Of a stretch of DNA of 64,000 bases, positions 1 to 13,300 are shown piece after piece. The notes under the pieces were generated by a model, which saw only the letters and a program-made list of their open reading frames with translations, was not told the origin of the DNA and made no database searches. Numbering within the stretch: the first letter of the stretch is position 1; each line of letters starts with the position of its first letter. Location: contig JBBPEB010000009.1 of assembly GCA_039096225.1 (NCBI GenBank), positions 1,143,001 through 1,207,000 on the forward strand, written 5' to 3'. The position numbers and the translations under genes were made by a program. Source of the stretch: Blastocystis sp. Blastoise (taxonomy: Eukaryota > Sar > Bigyra > Opalinata > Blastocystidae).

Positions 1-1432
1 CTATATCTTATGAAATATTATACAAATTGAAAAATGTATATACAAATATGAATTATGAGAATTTAGCAGAAATTAAATTGAAAAGTATTATATTATTAAA
101 TAGTAATAGTTTTAAATAATTCTCTAGTTAGTGATAGAAAAGTACAAGATATATATCTATATTTAAAAGAGTATTTCTCCTTTTAATGTTGTGGATATTA
201 TAAGAATGTTTCCTCTTTATATATAAGTATGATTTTAATTTTATATATGTATATATACTATTATTATTAAAGAATATGAAAGTGATATTTTTCATGATTA
301 TAAATGTTTATATAAAGATAATGAAAAAGAAATACATAAAACTTTATATGATTTCTTCTCATTATTCTCGAATAATATACAAACACTTGAATTAAGTTGT
401 ATATATATATATATAACGTTTTAGTAATAATAAACTTATAAATAGGTTCTTATATAATAAGATATTTATTCTTATTTGAAGAATGTACAAATTTACCTTT
501 ATGGATAAATCTTCAAAATTTAACAATAAATTTTGGTATACATATTGTTATTGATATTACATATATATTTATGTATATAGAAAGTTTTCATTATACTGAT
601 GAAATACTAAATAAATTAGTTTATTATATAAAAGAAAATAAATTATTTCATATAAAGTCTATTCATATGTGTTATTCTTGTATGCTTATATAAAATAATT
701 ATTTTAAAATAGGAGTATTTTAATATTTACATATATGCTATTTAGATGAGGATATAATTCCATTTACAAAAATATTTAATTTCATTGAATTATTTAAAGA
801 ATGTTCATCTATTTCTCTTCCATTCTTCAATGAATTCTATATTTATTATTCATTGAGTAAAATATATATATAATATATAATATATAATATATAATATATA
901 ATATATAATATAATATATAATATATAATATATAATATATAATACTTACAGCATGTATATATATTTTTATTATATAGATGATGGATATATTCATGTAAATG
1001 AATATTTTCCTTCTGTCTCTTATTATTTACATAAATCTGTTGTTTCTATAAGTATGTTGGATGAAATAGATAAGAAAGAAGAATGTTCTATTTATTCTGA
1101 ATATATATATAATCAACTACAAATGGAATATACAAAAAATATTAAATGCTTACATTTATGTATATTTCTTTTAAAAGTTGCTATTTTTTTAAAAATTTCG
1201 TATCTATAGATGTCATTGATAGTATATATATGAATAAATTTGTAGATTTAATAATAAATAATACATTTCCTTTTTTGAAAGTATTAAAAATACAAACTGA
1301 TGGTATTTATGATAATTATATATAATTATTTTATACTTAGGAGTTATTGAAGATCTAGATAAGTATAAACAATTATTAAATGATTATATTATGAAATCCT
1401 GTGTTCATTTGGAAATTAAATACTCAGAATAA
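1..1432 (+). CDS. BTB-solenoid family protein (family A), 5' partial
   Basis: This is the 3' part of a many-exon gene; the start lies left of the window. Short coding exons are separated by A+T introns, including a 10-bp repeat intron near 865-945. Readable exons include one at the very edge (ISYEILYKLKN...), one around 951-1150 containing DGYIHVNEYFPS and EECSIYSEYIYNQLQMEYTK, and a last exon ending SCVHLEIKYSE before TAA at 1430-1432. The phrase YNQLQMEYTK recurs almost unchanged in the gene at 3457-7829 (near 7490-7520), which establishes the family. The product would be a leucine/isoleucine-rich alternating strand-helix solenoid of unknown function. The N-terminal BTB seen in paralogues is not in the window. 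It converges on the TLDc gene that ends at 1712. Exon joins are approximate. Confidence 0.55.
851..945. repeat. tandem TATATAATA-type repeat in an intron
   Basis: About 95 bp of repeated ATATATAAT units lie between two coding exons of the first gene, just before the splice-like sequence at 945-952. It is intronic, not a separate element. Confidence 0.7.
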
Positions 1433-1711
1433 TATGGATGATTTTATTGAATATTTTTTTAATGTTAATTTTTATTATTATTATTATTATTAATAGTTGT
1501 TTAGTTTTAACAATATATAGATAAACTTTTTGATATTTGTTATAAATAAAAAATATGAAAAATGATTAATTTAAATGTATATATATTAAAAACATGAAAT
1601 AAAAGAGATAGAAATAAAAACAGAAAATGAAGGAAGTACAATAGATATTTTTTATTTAATAAATAGAATCGTTTATTTCATGGTTTATTATTAAATAATA
1701 TATAACTATAT

Positions 1712-3247
1712 TTATAGCTTTCCCCATACTTCATAATCGTCCACTTTAAAGTTATTAAAAGAATTAGCATCATTAGTATTCACAAATAAGGATGATCTTT
1801 GACGAGTATTCACTACAGAATAAGAAGATGCAGAACAATATGAATCATTGTTATTATGACATTGATCAAATATAGTTATATCACCACCAGATCCAAATAC
1901 AGGACCATAAGAAGAATAATATAATATAGCAAAATTTCTATCACTTTGTGTATAATCATATTTAGTAGGGGGATACCATGTTCAGTACTTAAAGTAAACA
2001 GAAATTCTTTAGAATAAGGTTTCCAATCTATATAAATCATATTAAAAAATTATATATAAAATAAATAAATATACCAATTAAACCAGATTCCCAATCTTGA
2101 TCTGTATATCCTCCAAATATATTAATATGATTATTATGGCCTATATGTTTGATTATAGCTACTGTTTCTCCTTTATTATCACAGTATCTATGGAATTCTA
2201 GTGAAGAATAATCATATTCACTTGCTATAAAAATTAATTTTCAATTTTTTTATTACCAAGCCAATTCACTAATGGCTTTGGAAGTTCTTCATCAATAATA
2301 GTTGATTGTTTGAACCATCCTGGAATCATTACTTCTTTCACAGCTTCCTTTCCTTTATCACCAAATAATTCAATCATTTCTTTCTCTAATAATTCTTTAT
2401 TAATATCAACTATCTTATCTTCTTCTATATCTATATATCCATTCTTTACATATTGAGTAATATATTCAATATATTCATATTTCTTATTCATATATAAACT
2501 ATCATCAATATGATTATAATTAATAAAGCCATTATTATAATTTTTAGCATAATTATTCCATAATCCATTCTTTATTAAATATTCCTTAATATTATCATTC
2601 TTATCGCCATTAATAAATAAAGAAACTTCATTTCTTTCTTCATATTTCTTTTTCTTAGTATCTCTTCTTTCTCTACAATTTATTAATTCTATAGGAATCA
2701 CTAATGCACAAAATTCAAATAATTCCAATATTTCTAATTGTTGTTCATAAGAAAATTGAGTAAAATCTACTTTCTTTCCATTCAAATAATCTAATAAATA
2801 ATAAATAAAAACATTTTGACCTTCATAACAAAGAAAAATAGTTCCATCATTCGTTCTTTTTTCTTCTTCGCGTTGATCATCAATAAAAGAACCTTTTAAA
2901 GTATCTAAAATAGATTTCGATATTTGAAAAACAGGACCATTATTGGTAAATCGTATTAAATCCACATCATTATCATCATTATCATTCATATTGACATTCA
3001 TATTTTCATTATTATTACTTTCATAAACACAATTCTTTTCAAATGCATTACTTTCACCTTCCTTTTCAATACAATCATCTCCAATATGTTTTATAAGTCT
3101 ATTAATCGATATTCCAGAATGTATACCAAGATTCATTACTGACCCAAATACACGAACTACGTCTTTCATCAATTCTTCATATACATTAATATCCTCCTTC
3201 AATCTATTAAACTTATCAATATCAAATAACACCTTTTCTTTCACCAT
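1712..3247 (-). pseudogene. BTB-TLDc family gene (family B copy 1), probably degenerate
   Basis: The start is the ATG at 3247 (MVKEKVLFDIDKF); paralogues begin with the same MVKE/MAKE leader, so the in-frame upstream Met at 3346 is not needed. Order: helical leader (about residues 1-65), T1-like BTB (FTNNGPVFQISKS...), a second BTB-like segment (EVSLFINGDKND... YIEYITQYV), then TLDc (INIFGGYTDQDW... VDDYEVWGKL). Two defects are visible. The WKLLFR strand that opens TLDc in copies 2-4 is absent: the sequence after VNWLG reads as stop-containing DNA that could only be spliced out as a ~32-nt intron. A run of five C (minus strand, near 1990) replaces the six needed to read GIPPTKYDY, giving a frameshift and an early stop. 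TLDc proteins of the OXR1/NCOA7 type are linked to oxidation resistance and V-ATPase; the role here is unknown. Sequencing error in the homopolymer is possible. Confidence 0.75.
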
Positions 3248-3456
3248 TTTCAAGAAGAACAATAAGAAAAAACTGGAATACAAAAAGTTTTTTTTTGGAT
3301 AATTGGGAAATTGATAAAAATTCTGAGAAGAATCCAATTTTTTCATGAATAAAAAATCTTGTTGTTTCTTTTATCTATCCTATATACACATTTATATTCA
3401 TTGTTTATTACATTTCTATTTGAATAATATATGCAATTCTTATAATTAATAATAAT

Positions 3457-4107
3457 ATGGGTGATAACACAAACAACAAAGTACAAGATAAACAGGAAAT
3501 GAGTAATTAATTATAAGTATCATAATAAAAATCTCTTAGTAACCTTCATATTCCAAGAAGAAGTTCATATAGACGTTCCGTTGGCTATATTAAAGAAGTA
3601 TCCAGAATTTCTCCTGTCAGTAAATTATGAGAATCCAAACAATTACTTAAATGATGAAAATGCTTATTACATTGATTGTCCATGTCTTTCTATTAACACA
3701 CTATTGCAGTTCATAGCAAAAGAAATCTTCTTAGAATCTATGAAATATAAAGAGATTATTAACATGTATAAAACGATACAATTTTATTTTACTGATAAAC
3801 ATCCTGATTTTGAAGGAAAAGTATTTAGTTACCTTGTCAGTCAATTTTATATATTTTTAAAACAAACTGGTTGTGAAATGTATATATATATTATTATTAT
3901 TATATGTTCTATTTTTTAATTCCATAGAGAGAGAACTTCTTTTGATGGTATCTATAGTCTATATATACATGGTATATATTATAAATTATAATAAAATATT
4001 ATAATTTATATATTATAGATATTTTTACGGATACAAGAAATCAATTATTTCAAAAATACTCAGAATTATTTAGTTTTTTTAATGTAAAATATATAGATTT
4101 GAATTGT

Positions 4108-4143
<36 letters not shown>

Positions 4144-4278
4144 ATAAAAAAGTACTATAATAATAATTCTATAAATGTATAAAGATCAATTTTCTGAAGA
4201 TATTCCTTATGAATATATATATCCTGCTAATTTACAAGAATTATTTCCTAAACTTCAAGAATATATTATTCATTGTAA

Positions 4279-4362
<84 letters not shown>

Positions 4363-5300
4363 TATTATTATCCAGAATTAGAATGTTTTCGTGTTCCTTA
4401 TTCTGATCTTCATTATAAAAAATTATATTCAATATATAAGCAAAACTATTATAATATGTCCAGCTTATTACTATATAACACATATTTACAAAAATTAACT
4501 GAAAATAAATTAATAGAATTAGCTAAAAAACAGTTAGTGGTATATACAAAAATAGATTTTTGGAAACAATTAAAAAATAAAATTAAAAGAGTAGATGAAC
4601 ATTTAGTTTGGGGAACTCTTCCTGATGAATATAATAATGATGAATATAAAGATTATAGGCCACCTTTATATGTAGAATGTTATTCAGACTATTCCCGTGA
4701 ATACAATAAACAAAATGAAAAACAATTAAATGATAAACAATCTTGTTCTATTTCATTTTCTTTTCAAAATGAAAAAGGTATTTTAGATTTATATATATAT
4801 ATATATATATTAATGTAGAATTTCCTAATGAATTAATTGGACAGATTCATTTTTCGTATAATAATGTTTATATTAATATATGTATAAATAGAAAATTATA
4901 TTTTTTATAAAAAATATATCTATATAATTATATATAGAGAGAATTATTATGTAGATACAATAGCATCTTATATATATAATATACCTCAATATAAGCAATT
5001 AAATACTATTGAATGTATTGGAGCGAATAAAGAAGAAGCAGAAAATAAATGTATCTCTTTTTCACTAACTATACCTGCTTTATTATCAGCATTAAAGAAT
5101 GGAATATTTGATAATTTAGAAACGATGAATATATCTACTTGTATATATTTATATTATTATTATTATTTAATTCTATAAAATTTATATTTATATTTATATA
5201 TATATAGTTATAGAAAATGAAACATATGACGAATATAAAGAGATATTCAGTAATGTATTTTATTCACACACATTTCCAAATTTGACAACATTAATAATGG

Positions 5301-5396
<96 letters not shown>

Positions 5397-6391
5397 CTAT
5401 AATATCTAATATATAGATAATATGGAATACTCAACTCAATATGTATTTTATAAATATTTATTTTCATCATTTTCAAGAGAACATTTTCCATATTTACATA
5501 TATTAAATATATCTTCATATGATGATATAAACGATTTAACAGAATCATTACCAATATCCATGAAGGATATATATACATTATTTAACAGTCATTTTTTTGA
5601 ATTAATAGATACAATAATTTTTGATGATAAATCTCATTATTATATTCAAAAATATGGTAAAGAATTTATAGATCTACTTATTAATGTATATAAAAAACAT
5701 CAATTTACTATAAAAAGTATATATATATATTTTTTTTGTTTATTTATGATATATATAGTAGCTGAGATCAATTTAAATGCATATTCAATATATTGGCAAC
5801 AACTATTAAATTCTAATATTCTATTTAGTGAAAGTTTATGGTTAAGCAGTATTTTATTATTTATTCGACATATATAAATATATTCTATAATTCTTTTTTT
5901 AATCTATACATATTTTATATTTTTTTTTTATTTAATATATATATATAGCTCTATCTATATGTGATTTTGGTTCCAAAGAAATACTACCTGATCTTTCTAA
6001 TGGAAATTTCAAAAAAATAGATTTTTGTATATATATTCAAATTAATATTTATATTTCTTAAAATTATTTCATACTATTTTTCTTATATTACTTTTAACAT
6101 TATGTATATATATATAGTTATTGATAGTTTTCTTTCTAAAAATTGTGACAAACAATTAATAAATACTATGAATACAATAAATTGCGAAAAACTTGAAGAA
6201 ATTCAAATTCGCATCAGTTGTATTTTTTTTTAATTTTAATTGTTATTTATTGATTATTTTTATTTAGTATATCATTCACTAGAACATAGTTATAATAATA
6301 TATTTCAAATGATTAAATCAATTCATTTTATTTCTTTATTTTCTTCTTTGAATTATAATACAGTTACTCGTTTATCAATAGGCACTTCTTG

Positions 6392-6441
<50 letters not shown>

Positions 6442-7829
6442 TTAAATTATTCTTTTTTATCATGTTATCATTAAGAATTATAGACTAAACTGAATTTGTA
6501 TATAATTAATAAATATATTAATATATATATTCTTTGATTTAATTATTTTATAATATATATAGATGCAAGACGTTTTTTTTCTATGAATAATAATAATCAA
6601 TTTGTCAGCAATGAAGATATTATTTCTTTTCAACAATGTTTAACGTTATTTTCTTCGAATATTAAATTTCTTAAAATGAATTGTATTTCTCTTTTATACT
6701 CTATTTTAAAATATTATCTTTTTTTTAATATTTATTTAATTATTTCTATCAACATTATTATTCTATAAAACATATGAATTCATTATATATATATATAGAT
6801 GGATTATTATGTGATATGGTTTATGTATTACAAAATTTTATAGAATTACCCCTTTGGATAAATGTTGAAGAATTCTCTATATGTTTCTGTATATATATAT
6901 TCTTATTCTATTATATTATTAATATACGATAATTATTATAGGTTATAATAAGTTACAGGATGTATTGGATCAATTTATTCGTTATTTTAATAACCATAAA
7001 TTATTAAAACTCAAAGATTTATCAATAGGAATTTTTCGTAAATAAAATAATTATATATTATTGTTTTTTATAGCTTATTTCTCTTAAAACTAATAATAAT
7101 TAATATAATTATTATTATATGTATAGCTTTAATAAAATCAATACAGCCACTTTTATCATTCATAGAAAATATACATAATAATCCACCTCTCTTTTTTCCT
7201 AAATTAGATTCTTTTTATATTAATTTCTTATCTGATCCAGATGGTATATTAAAATTATATTATTTGAATTATATTATATATATACTAGAAACTTTTTTTG
7301 TGAATTAAATATACAATAATAAATATATATATATATATATAGATTCTATTTCTAAATTAGATGATTATAATATATTAAAATCCTTTCCTTCCTTATCATT
7401 TTATTTACATATACCTATAAATGAAATATATATGCATTCACAATTAGGAAAATTGGGAAAAACTTCTTTTGAATATTGTCAATATATATATAATCAATTA
7501 CAGATGGAATATACTAAGACAGTTTCTAAATTACATATATGTATATAAATATATTCTAATAGTATATTAGATATATAATTAATCTATTTATAATAATATA
7601 TATAGTTATAAAAAATAATCATTTTTCTGATGAAATAATAAAATTGATTATTCATGGAAAATTTCCATTTTTAAAAGAACTTCAATTATTATCATGTGGT
7701 ATATTTATACATTATATTATATATTATATATTATATATAGAAAAATATAACCTAGATGACATTGAACAATTAATAAATAATTATATGAAAACATCAAATC
7801 ATTGGTTTATTTTTAATATTAACAAATAA
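3457..7829 (+). CDS. BTB-solenoid family protein (family A)
   Basis: The proposed start is the ATG at 3457 (MGDNTNNK), spliced through a short intron into FIFQEEVHIDVP near 3545. This matches FTFQDETKLW in paralogues and opens a T1-like BTB domain (KKYPEFLL..., then YYIDCPCL). Many exons of roughly 25-45 codons follow, each a strand-helix unit with aromatic/Leu phrases such as IPYEYIYPANLQELFPKL (near 4200-4255). Introns end in TATATAG and several are long (TA)n tracts. The gene ends with KTSNHWFIFNINK and TAA at 7827-7829. Its first codon lies only about 210 bp from the divergent TLDc gene start at 3247, so the two may share a promoter. No catalytic motif was seen. A leucine-rich-repeat-like scaffold or adaptor is the best guess. 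Exact exon ends are uncertain. Confidence 0.65.
4281..4359. repeat. (TA)n microsatellite forming an intron
   Basis: About 40 uninterrupted TA repeats form almost the whole intron between two exons of the 3457-7829 gene. The tract begins right after a coding end and finishes in the 3' splice-like ATATAG. Confidence 0.9.
5305..5394. repeat. (TA)n microsatellite in an intron
   Basis: About 45 perfect TA repeats follow the 5' splice-like GTATAT at 5304 in the 3457-7829 gene. Confidence 0.9.
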
Positions 7830-8046
7830 CAATTTATGATATATAGATATACATTTATTTTAGACTATAGCTATATGTATTATATTTCTATCAAAATTAT
7901 GTTGTCCATTATAAATAGAATATATATATACTTATAATGTGATTATTTGATTTTTTTTTAGATATATTTAAAGAATAGTTTCTACTTTTATTACGTGTTA
8001 ATTATTTTATTTTGTTAAGCTTGATATATTTTTGTAAAAAGAAATA

Positions 8047-8098
<52 letters not shown>

Positions 8099-9362
8099 TT
8101 ATGGAATTTCATTTATATGCTCTTTAGAAAAGCAGACGAAATCTTCTAAACATTTTGTGACACTTGTTGTGTCCATCATAAAAAGAAAACTTTATGTTTG
8201 ATATAATATAGCTAAATATAGAGATAGAATTTTTTCGGTATCAATAATTAACCAAAGTATCTCAATTATTTGTGATAATTGGTTTACAACTAAATTAAAA
8301 AGCCTCAGGAAAGAGACTAAGTATATATTACTCATACTATATTTAAAATAGATGTCTAGTCTATTATTATTTATATATAGTTAACTATCAGCGATTTCCA
8401 TGAATAAAAATGGCCTTCTTTGTCACGTTTTGCTTTTTGGATTTAAGATTTTTTCAGAACAATTAAACAAGGAAAAAAAATACCCTCCACAGAATAAACA
8501 ACAAAAAGCATAAAAAAACCCAATGAAGATTTTTAGTATATACACGATGATTATTTTTGGTCGCTCTTTGAATAATTAATTTAAAAACTATTTAATGATT
8601 TAAATTTATCTTTGTTATTTTCATAAACTACTCTATACGCAACTATGGCTTTAACCATTATAACAAAAATTAGAAAACAAAACGAGTAAATTGTAAATAA
8701 ATTCTAATTGTGAAATAACATTAAAACATTTTTTTAAATCTATCTACTGGTGGTAATTACTTCTGTCTATAAATACTCTATATAAAAAAAATAAGTTAGA
8801 ATTATTCAAATCAATAAATAGTTATACATACCTAATTCACATCGTTAAAGATAGCTGTCATTTCAATGCACGTTACAATTTATATGAAGCAACTAAAGAA
8901 AGGGATATTGATAGTTAATTAAATAATAGTAACAAAGAATTATAGAAATACGAAACAAAATACTTGCTACCCTTGAATAATCAAACACCTGACATTCTAT
9001 ATAAAAAGATGTTATGATATTTTACAACATTATATACATTAACAAGATAATTGATTCGAAAATTGATAGACACCTAGACACAATAATACTTTAATACTGT
9101 TTAAAAGTAAAATACATTTTCAAAGAGTATAGTTATTGAATATGTTCATTGATATTTTTGTTGTGAGATAAACAAAGCAATAAAATAAAATATGAATGTA
9201 TGGTGTAAAACAAAAAATAAAGTCAGCATAAAAATATATTCTATTAAAAATACTTAGCCAATCATTTTAATATAAATCAAAAGAATTATAGTGTAGAAGA
9301 TAAATAGCCAATCATTATGAAATAGAATAAAGGAATAAAGAAAAATAGAATAATTCAAAGAT
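7830..9362. other. A+T-rich intergenic DNA
   Basis: No gene was recognised. It contains a (TA)n run at about 8049-8095 and a small palindrome GACAC-TTGTT-GTGTC near 8159-8174. From about 8100 to 9360 the composition is slightly less repetitive than other spacers. It could include the left flank of the mobile element carrying the transposase, but no terminal inverted repeat could be identified by eye. Confidence 0.5.
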
Positions 9363-10149
9363 TTATCCTGAGAATGGTAGAATCTCTTGGCATTTCTGCA
9401 AATTGTTTATTATTGTTTCATAATGTATATATGTATAAGAACTTGTATTTGGAAAAGGACTAATTGGAATCCATTTGCCAAACTAAAAATAAAGAATATT
9501 ATATAAAAGAATGATAAAAGAAACGTATAAAAGCATACAATCTCAGAGGATCCTGAGTCATGTATTTCTATTTCTCTATCTAAATGAAACCCAAAGAATT
9601 GAGGAAACGAGCCTTTTCGACGACGATTAGTAATACATTCACGAACACAAACCATTATAATTTCATCACTATAATTATCTTGTTTCTCATATGTATGCAA
9701 ATAAAGACGAGCAAGACGACAAATATATATGTAGACCTCTGACTCATGATCTAAACATATATTATTCTTTTTTAATGTAAACATGGATTTTGCATTTTTT
9801 CGTATAGCTTCAGGTAAGCAAAAAGGAATTACCTTTATTATAGTCTATTGAATTAAACATTATATATGTATACAATAAATACTTTTAATTTATTTGAATT
9901 CAACTTCTTGTTTCTAAATGGAATATCTCTTTTAATGGAAAGTCTTCTTATCATAGCCTCACATTCTATAAAAACATCTGAGCAACGAATAGTCTTTTCT
10001 AAATAATTATTACCAAAGAATTAAATTGAAATACCATTTGTCTCTTCACCTTTTAATTCGTTAAAATAATGTTCGATAGCTTTATAGATATCTTCTTGAA
10101 GACTATCAATTTTATTTCTTTCTAATGAAGATAAAGTAGATGATTCCAT
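9363..10149 (-). CDS. unknown small protein, four exons, divergent from the transposase
   Basis: This gene is not recognised. Four exons join in frame: MESSTLSSLERNKIDS... to GEETN; KTIRCSDVFIECEAMIRR... to SNKLK; a long exon with IPFCLPEAIRKNAKS, ICLDHESEVYIYICRLARLYL and RRRKGSFPQFFGFHLDREIEI; and a last exon FGKWIPISPFPN... ILPFSG with TAA at 9363-9365. The first two introns are about 36 nt, and all introns have GT..AG ends. The predicted product is about 225 residues, mostly helical and charged, with four Cys and no obvious enzyme motif. An upstream in-frame Met at 10245 would add a hydrophobic stretch (LLIIITVFIYIF), so a membrane-anchored form is possible. It starts about 200 bp from the transposase start on the other strand, so it may be an accessory gene of the same element or a host gene beside it. 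Confidence 0.55.
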
Positions 10150-10346
10150 GAAAAAGAAAGTAAAAGAAAAAATATATATGAAAACCGTGATAATAATCAG
10201 TAAAATTCTACAGAAGAAATGAATTTTATTTTTTTTAATAAACATTTTTCATAGTATTTGTTATAATGAATAATTATAGACATAAGATATCTAATAAGAA
10301 GAAATCAGGAATAAATAGTAAGATATAAAAATAAGAAATAACATTA

Positions 10347-13300
10347 ATGATCATAGCAACATTATTATCTGAGAGACATGACACTTATCATAGATCAACT
10401 ACCTTGATTGCAGATGAAATCAACAATGTGAATATTTCTTTAAATAATGAGAATACACCAATTGAGATAGAAAATGGTGATATTATAAGGCAGATCATGC
10501 AACTCATCTTATCACAAAAAGTATACGGTTTATATTAATATATATATAATATATACCTCTCTTTTAATATAAGCCATTATTATATTTCTTCAACACAATA
10601 CCTACTAATCATTTTATCTAGATAATTCATGAGAAAGTGAGTACAAAAGAGGATGCCATGAATGACCTAATTTTTGAGTGTTGGAGAAAACTAGGTATTA
10701 GCTTTCAAAAAGTAGCAAATTTGTATGAATTAATAAATAATTTAATAAGCGAATTTGACATTGATCTTCCTATATTAACAATACCCAAATGCTCACAAAA
10801 TATTGTAAGAAAATATGTTAGAAATTCTATATATAAGCCTCTTCATATAAATATATTTTCATGTAATAAGTGTCATGTAATACATACATATAATACAATA
10901 CAAGCATATCCATTATTTAAAGATATAACATGTAGTAATCCTATATGCAACGGAAATATATGTATATATTTCTAGAAGTAGTTATATATATATATATATA
11001 TATCACAAAACATTATATAATTCTTATATAGGTAACAAACAAGTTATTATTCCACTAATTCCCCGACTTCAAGCCATACTTTCATCTCCATATTATATAC
11101 AAGATATTGAATTTTATCGAAAAGATGAGATAGAACAAATATATAGTAGTCTTAATAATAGTAACCTAGATTCAATGATTCAAAATATACCAAATTACAT
11201 GCTAGGAATGAATTATAAATCATATCTTAGAGATTGTGCCAATAATGGTGATATCATTTTATCATTCAACGTTACTACAGACGGTATATCGATGTTTGAT
11301 AAGGCTGTTACTAAGCAGAATAGTTCTTCAAACCCAATTTTGATCCAATTATTAAATTATAAGAAATTTAGAAAGTACGATAAAAGAGAGTTCTATATGT
11401 ATACTTGCGTAGATGAGCCTTCTATTGACTTATGCCTTGATATACTGATGGCTGAATTCAAGTTACTCCAAGCTGGAATAAACATGGATATTTATCTTGA
11501 TGGGAGATTACAGAATAGGAAAGTAGTTGGCATATTAATTAATACATTTGGAGATTCTGCAGCATTATCTCATGTAGGTAAATTTTTAGGTCCATCATCT
11601 ACATATCCTTGTAGATTTTGCGATATGCAAAGCGATAAGCATGCTGAACTATTACATGAAGGTATGAAGTGTTCCTATTCTCATGTATCTATATCAGTTC
11701 AAAAGTCGAATACTGGAGTCCATATATATATTCCATGTTATCAGTTTCTTCTTAAATGGATTAATAAAACGAATACTTATATAAATAGTAAACCATATAT
11801 CATGTACAAATCCTTTTCGAAGAGTTGTAAGTTATATGAAGATTCATTTACTAATATTAGATACAATCCATATTCTAAAGAAGTAATTACTGAAATAAGA
11901 AGTAGTAATAATGATAATCCATCCTACAATAAAGGAATAAAAAAGGTAAGAAGTACTTCTGAACAACTTAGCTACTTTAATCCTTCAACATCATTTCCAT
12001 TAGATACTATGCATCTTTTTGGAAATGTTTGTAATACTTTATTAAGTTTATTATTTGGATTCAAGAAGGAAAATAAAAATAAAAGTAAGAAGAAGGAAGA
12101 AAGTAATAAAAGTAAGAAGAAGAAAGAAAGTAATAAAGGTAAGAAGAGGAAAAATAGTAATAAAGGTAAGAAGAAGAAAGATAGTAATAAATGTAATATG
12201 AAGGAAGATAGTAATGAAAGTAATATGAAGGAAGATAGTAATATGAAGGAAGATAGTAATGTAAGTAATATGAAGGAAGATCAATCGAATAAAAAGACAT
12301 CCTCAAATGAAAAAGAAAATGATAATACTAAAGAAAACCAGAGGAAACCATTTGAACTAAACCCAACAAATAAAAGCATTTTGGAAACACGTATCTCAGC
12401 AGTTAATAGTATATATGGGGATTGTGAATACCAGTTTCGTTATATACTAGATGAAACAATGTTCAACAAAATAAATACACACACGAAAATATTTTTCGTT
12501 TCTAAAATATTACCATTAATATTATATGATTTTAATTCAAAAGACAGTCCTATAATACCTCTTTTCGAATTATTAGCTTCTATTATTCATGATTGCCATA
12601 TATATAAAGCGAATGATATCGAAGACTTGGAAATGCTTGAAAAGAAATGTTTTACATTCACATTTCTCTGTGAGCTTATACTGCCAAAGCAATTAATTAC
12701 ATCTCAAATACATTCTATCCAGCACTTGGTCTCATGTTTAAGAAATACAGGAAGCTTATCAGTAACATCAACTTGGAAATCAGAATCATATTATTCTAAA
12801 ATTAAGCACTCATCTCATTCTCGCAATGAATTTAATATTTCCTGCTGCATGTCATCAATAACCAAAGAAACAATTTTAGTATCTAATGATCATCAAGGAA
12901 GATCCAATAACAGAAACGAAATAAGTAATATATCTCAACCATGTGAAGATATGCAACATGATAAGAATACTATTTACTATAATCCTGTTGGAAACAATAA
13001 AACATATATATATTCTGCTAGTTGTTCTCATTATTCTGAACCGATAGAGATGCCAGATAAAGTACTTTTCCAGTTTCTCAAAATAATTCTTGAAGAAGGA
13101 TCTCAAACACTTATTAATTATCTAATAGATGGTATTATTGGTTGGACAGGAGAAAATAGAAATTATAATTTAAACTTATTTATAGAAAATAATTTTCATC
13201 AGTTGAAGGATAATTATAATAAACTATCTGTTAGTTTCTATGATAGAATCCTTGTTAATAACAAACTTATATATACAACCAGCCAAGTTGATGATGGTGT

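Noticed and set aside
3248-3346. Upstream Met at 3346 as the TLDc copy 1 start
   Set aside because: The 33 extra residues have no counterpart in copies 2-4, which all start at MVKE/MAKE.
8159-8174. GACAC...GTGTC palindrome as a transposon terminal repeat
   Set aside because: No matching inverted copy was found on the far side of the transposase, and it is too short to stand alone.
12051-12306. Minus-strand frames opposite the transposase
   Set aside because: Shadow translations of the Lys/Ser/Asn repeat in the real plus-strand gene.
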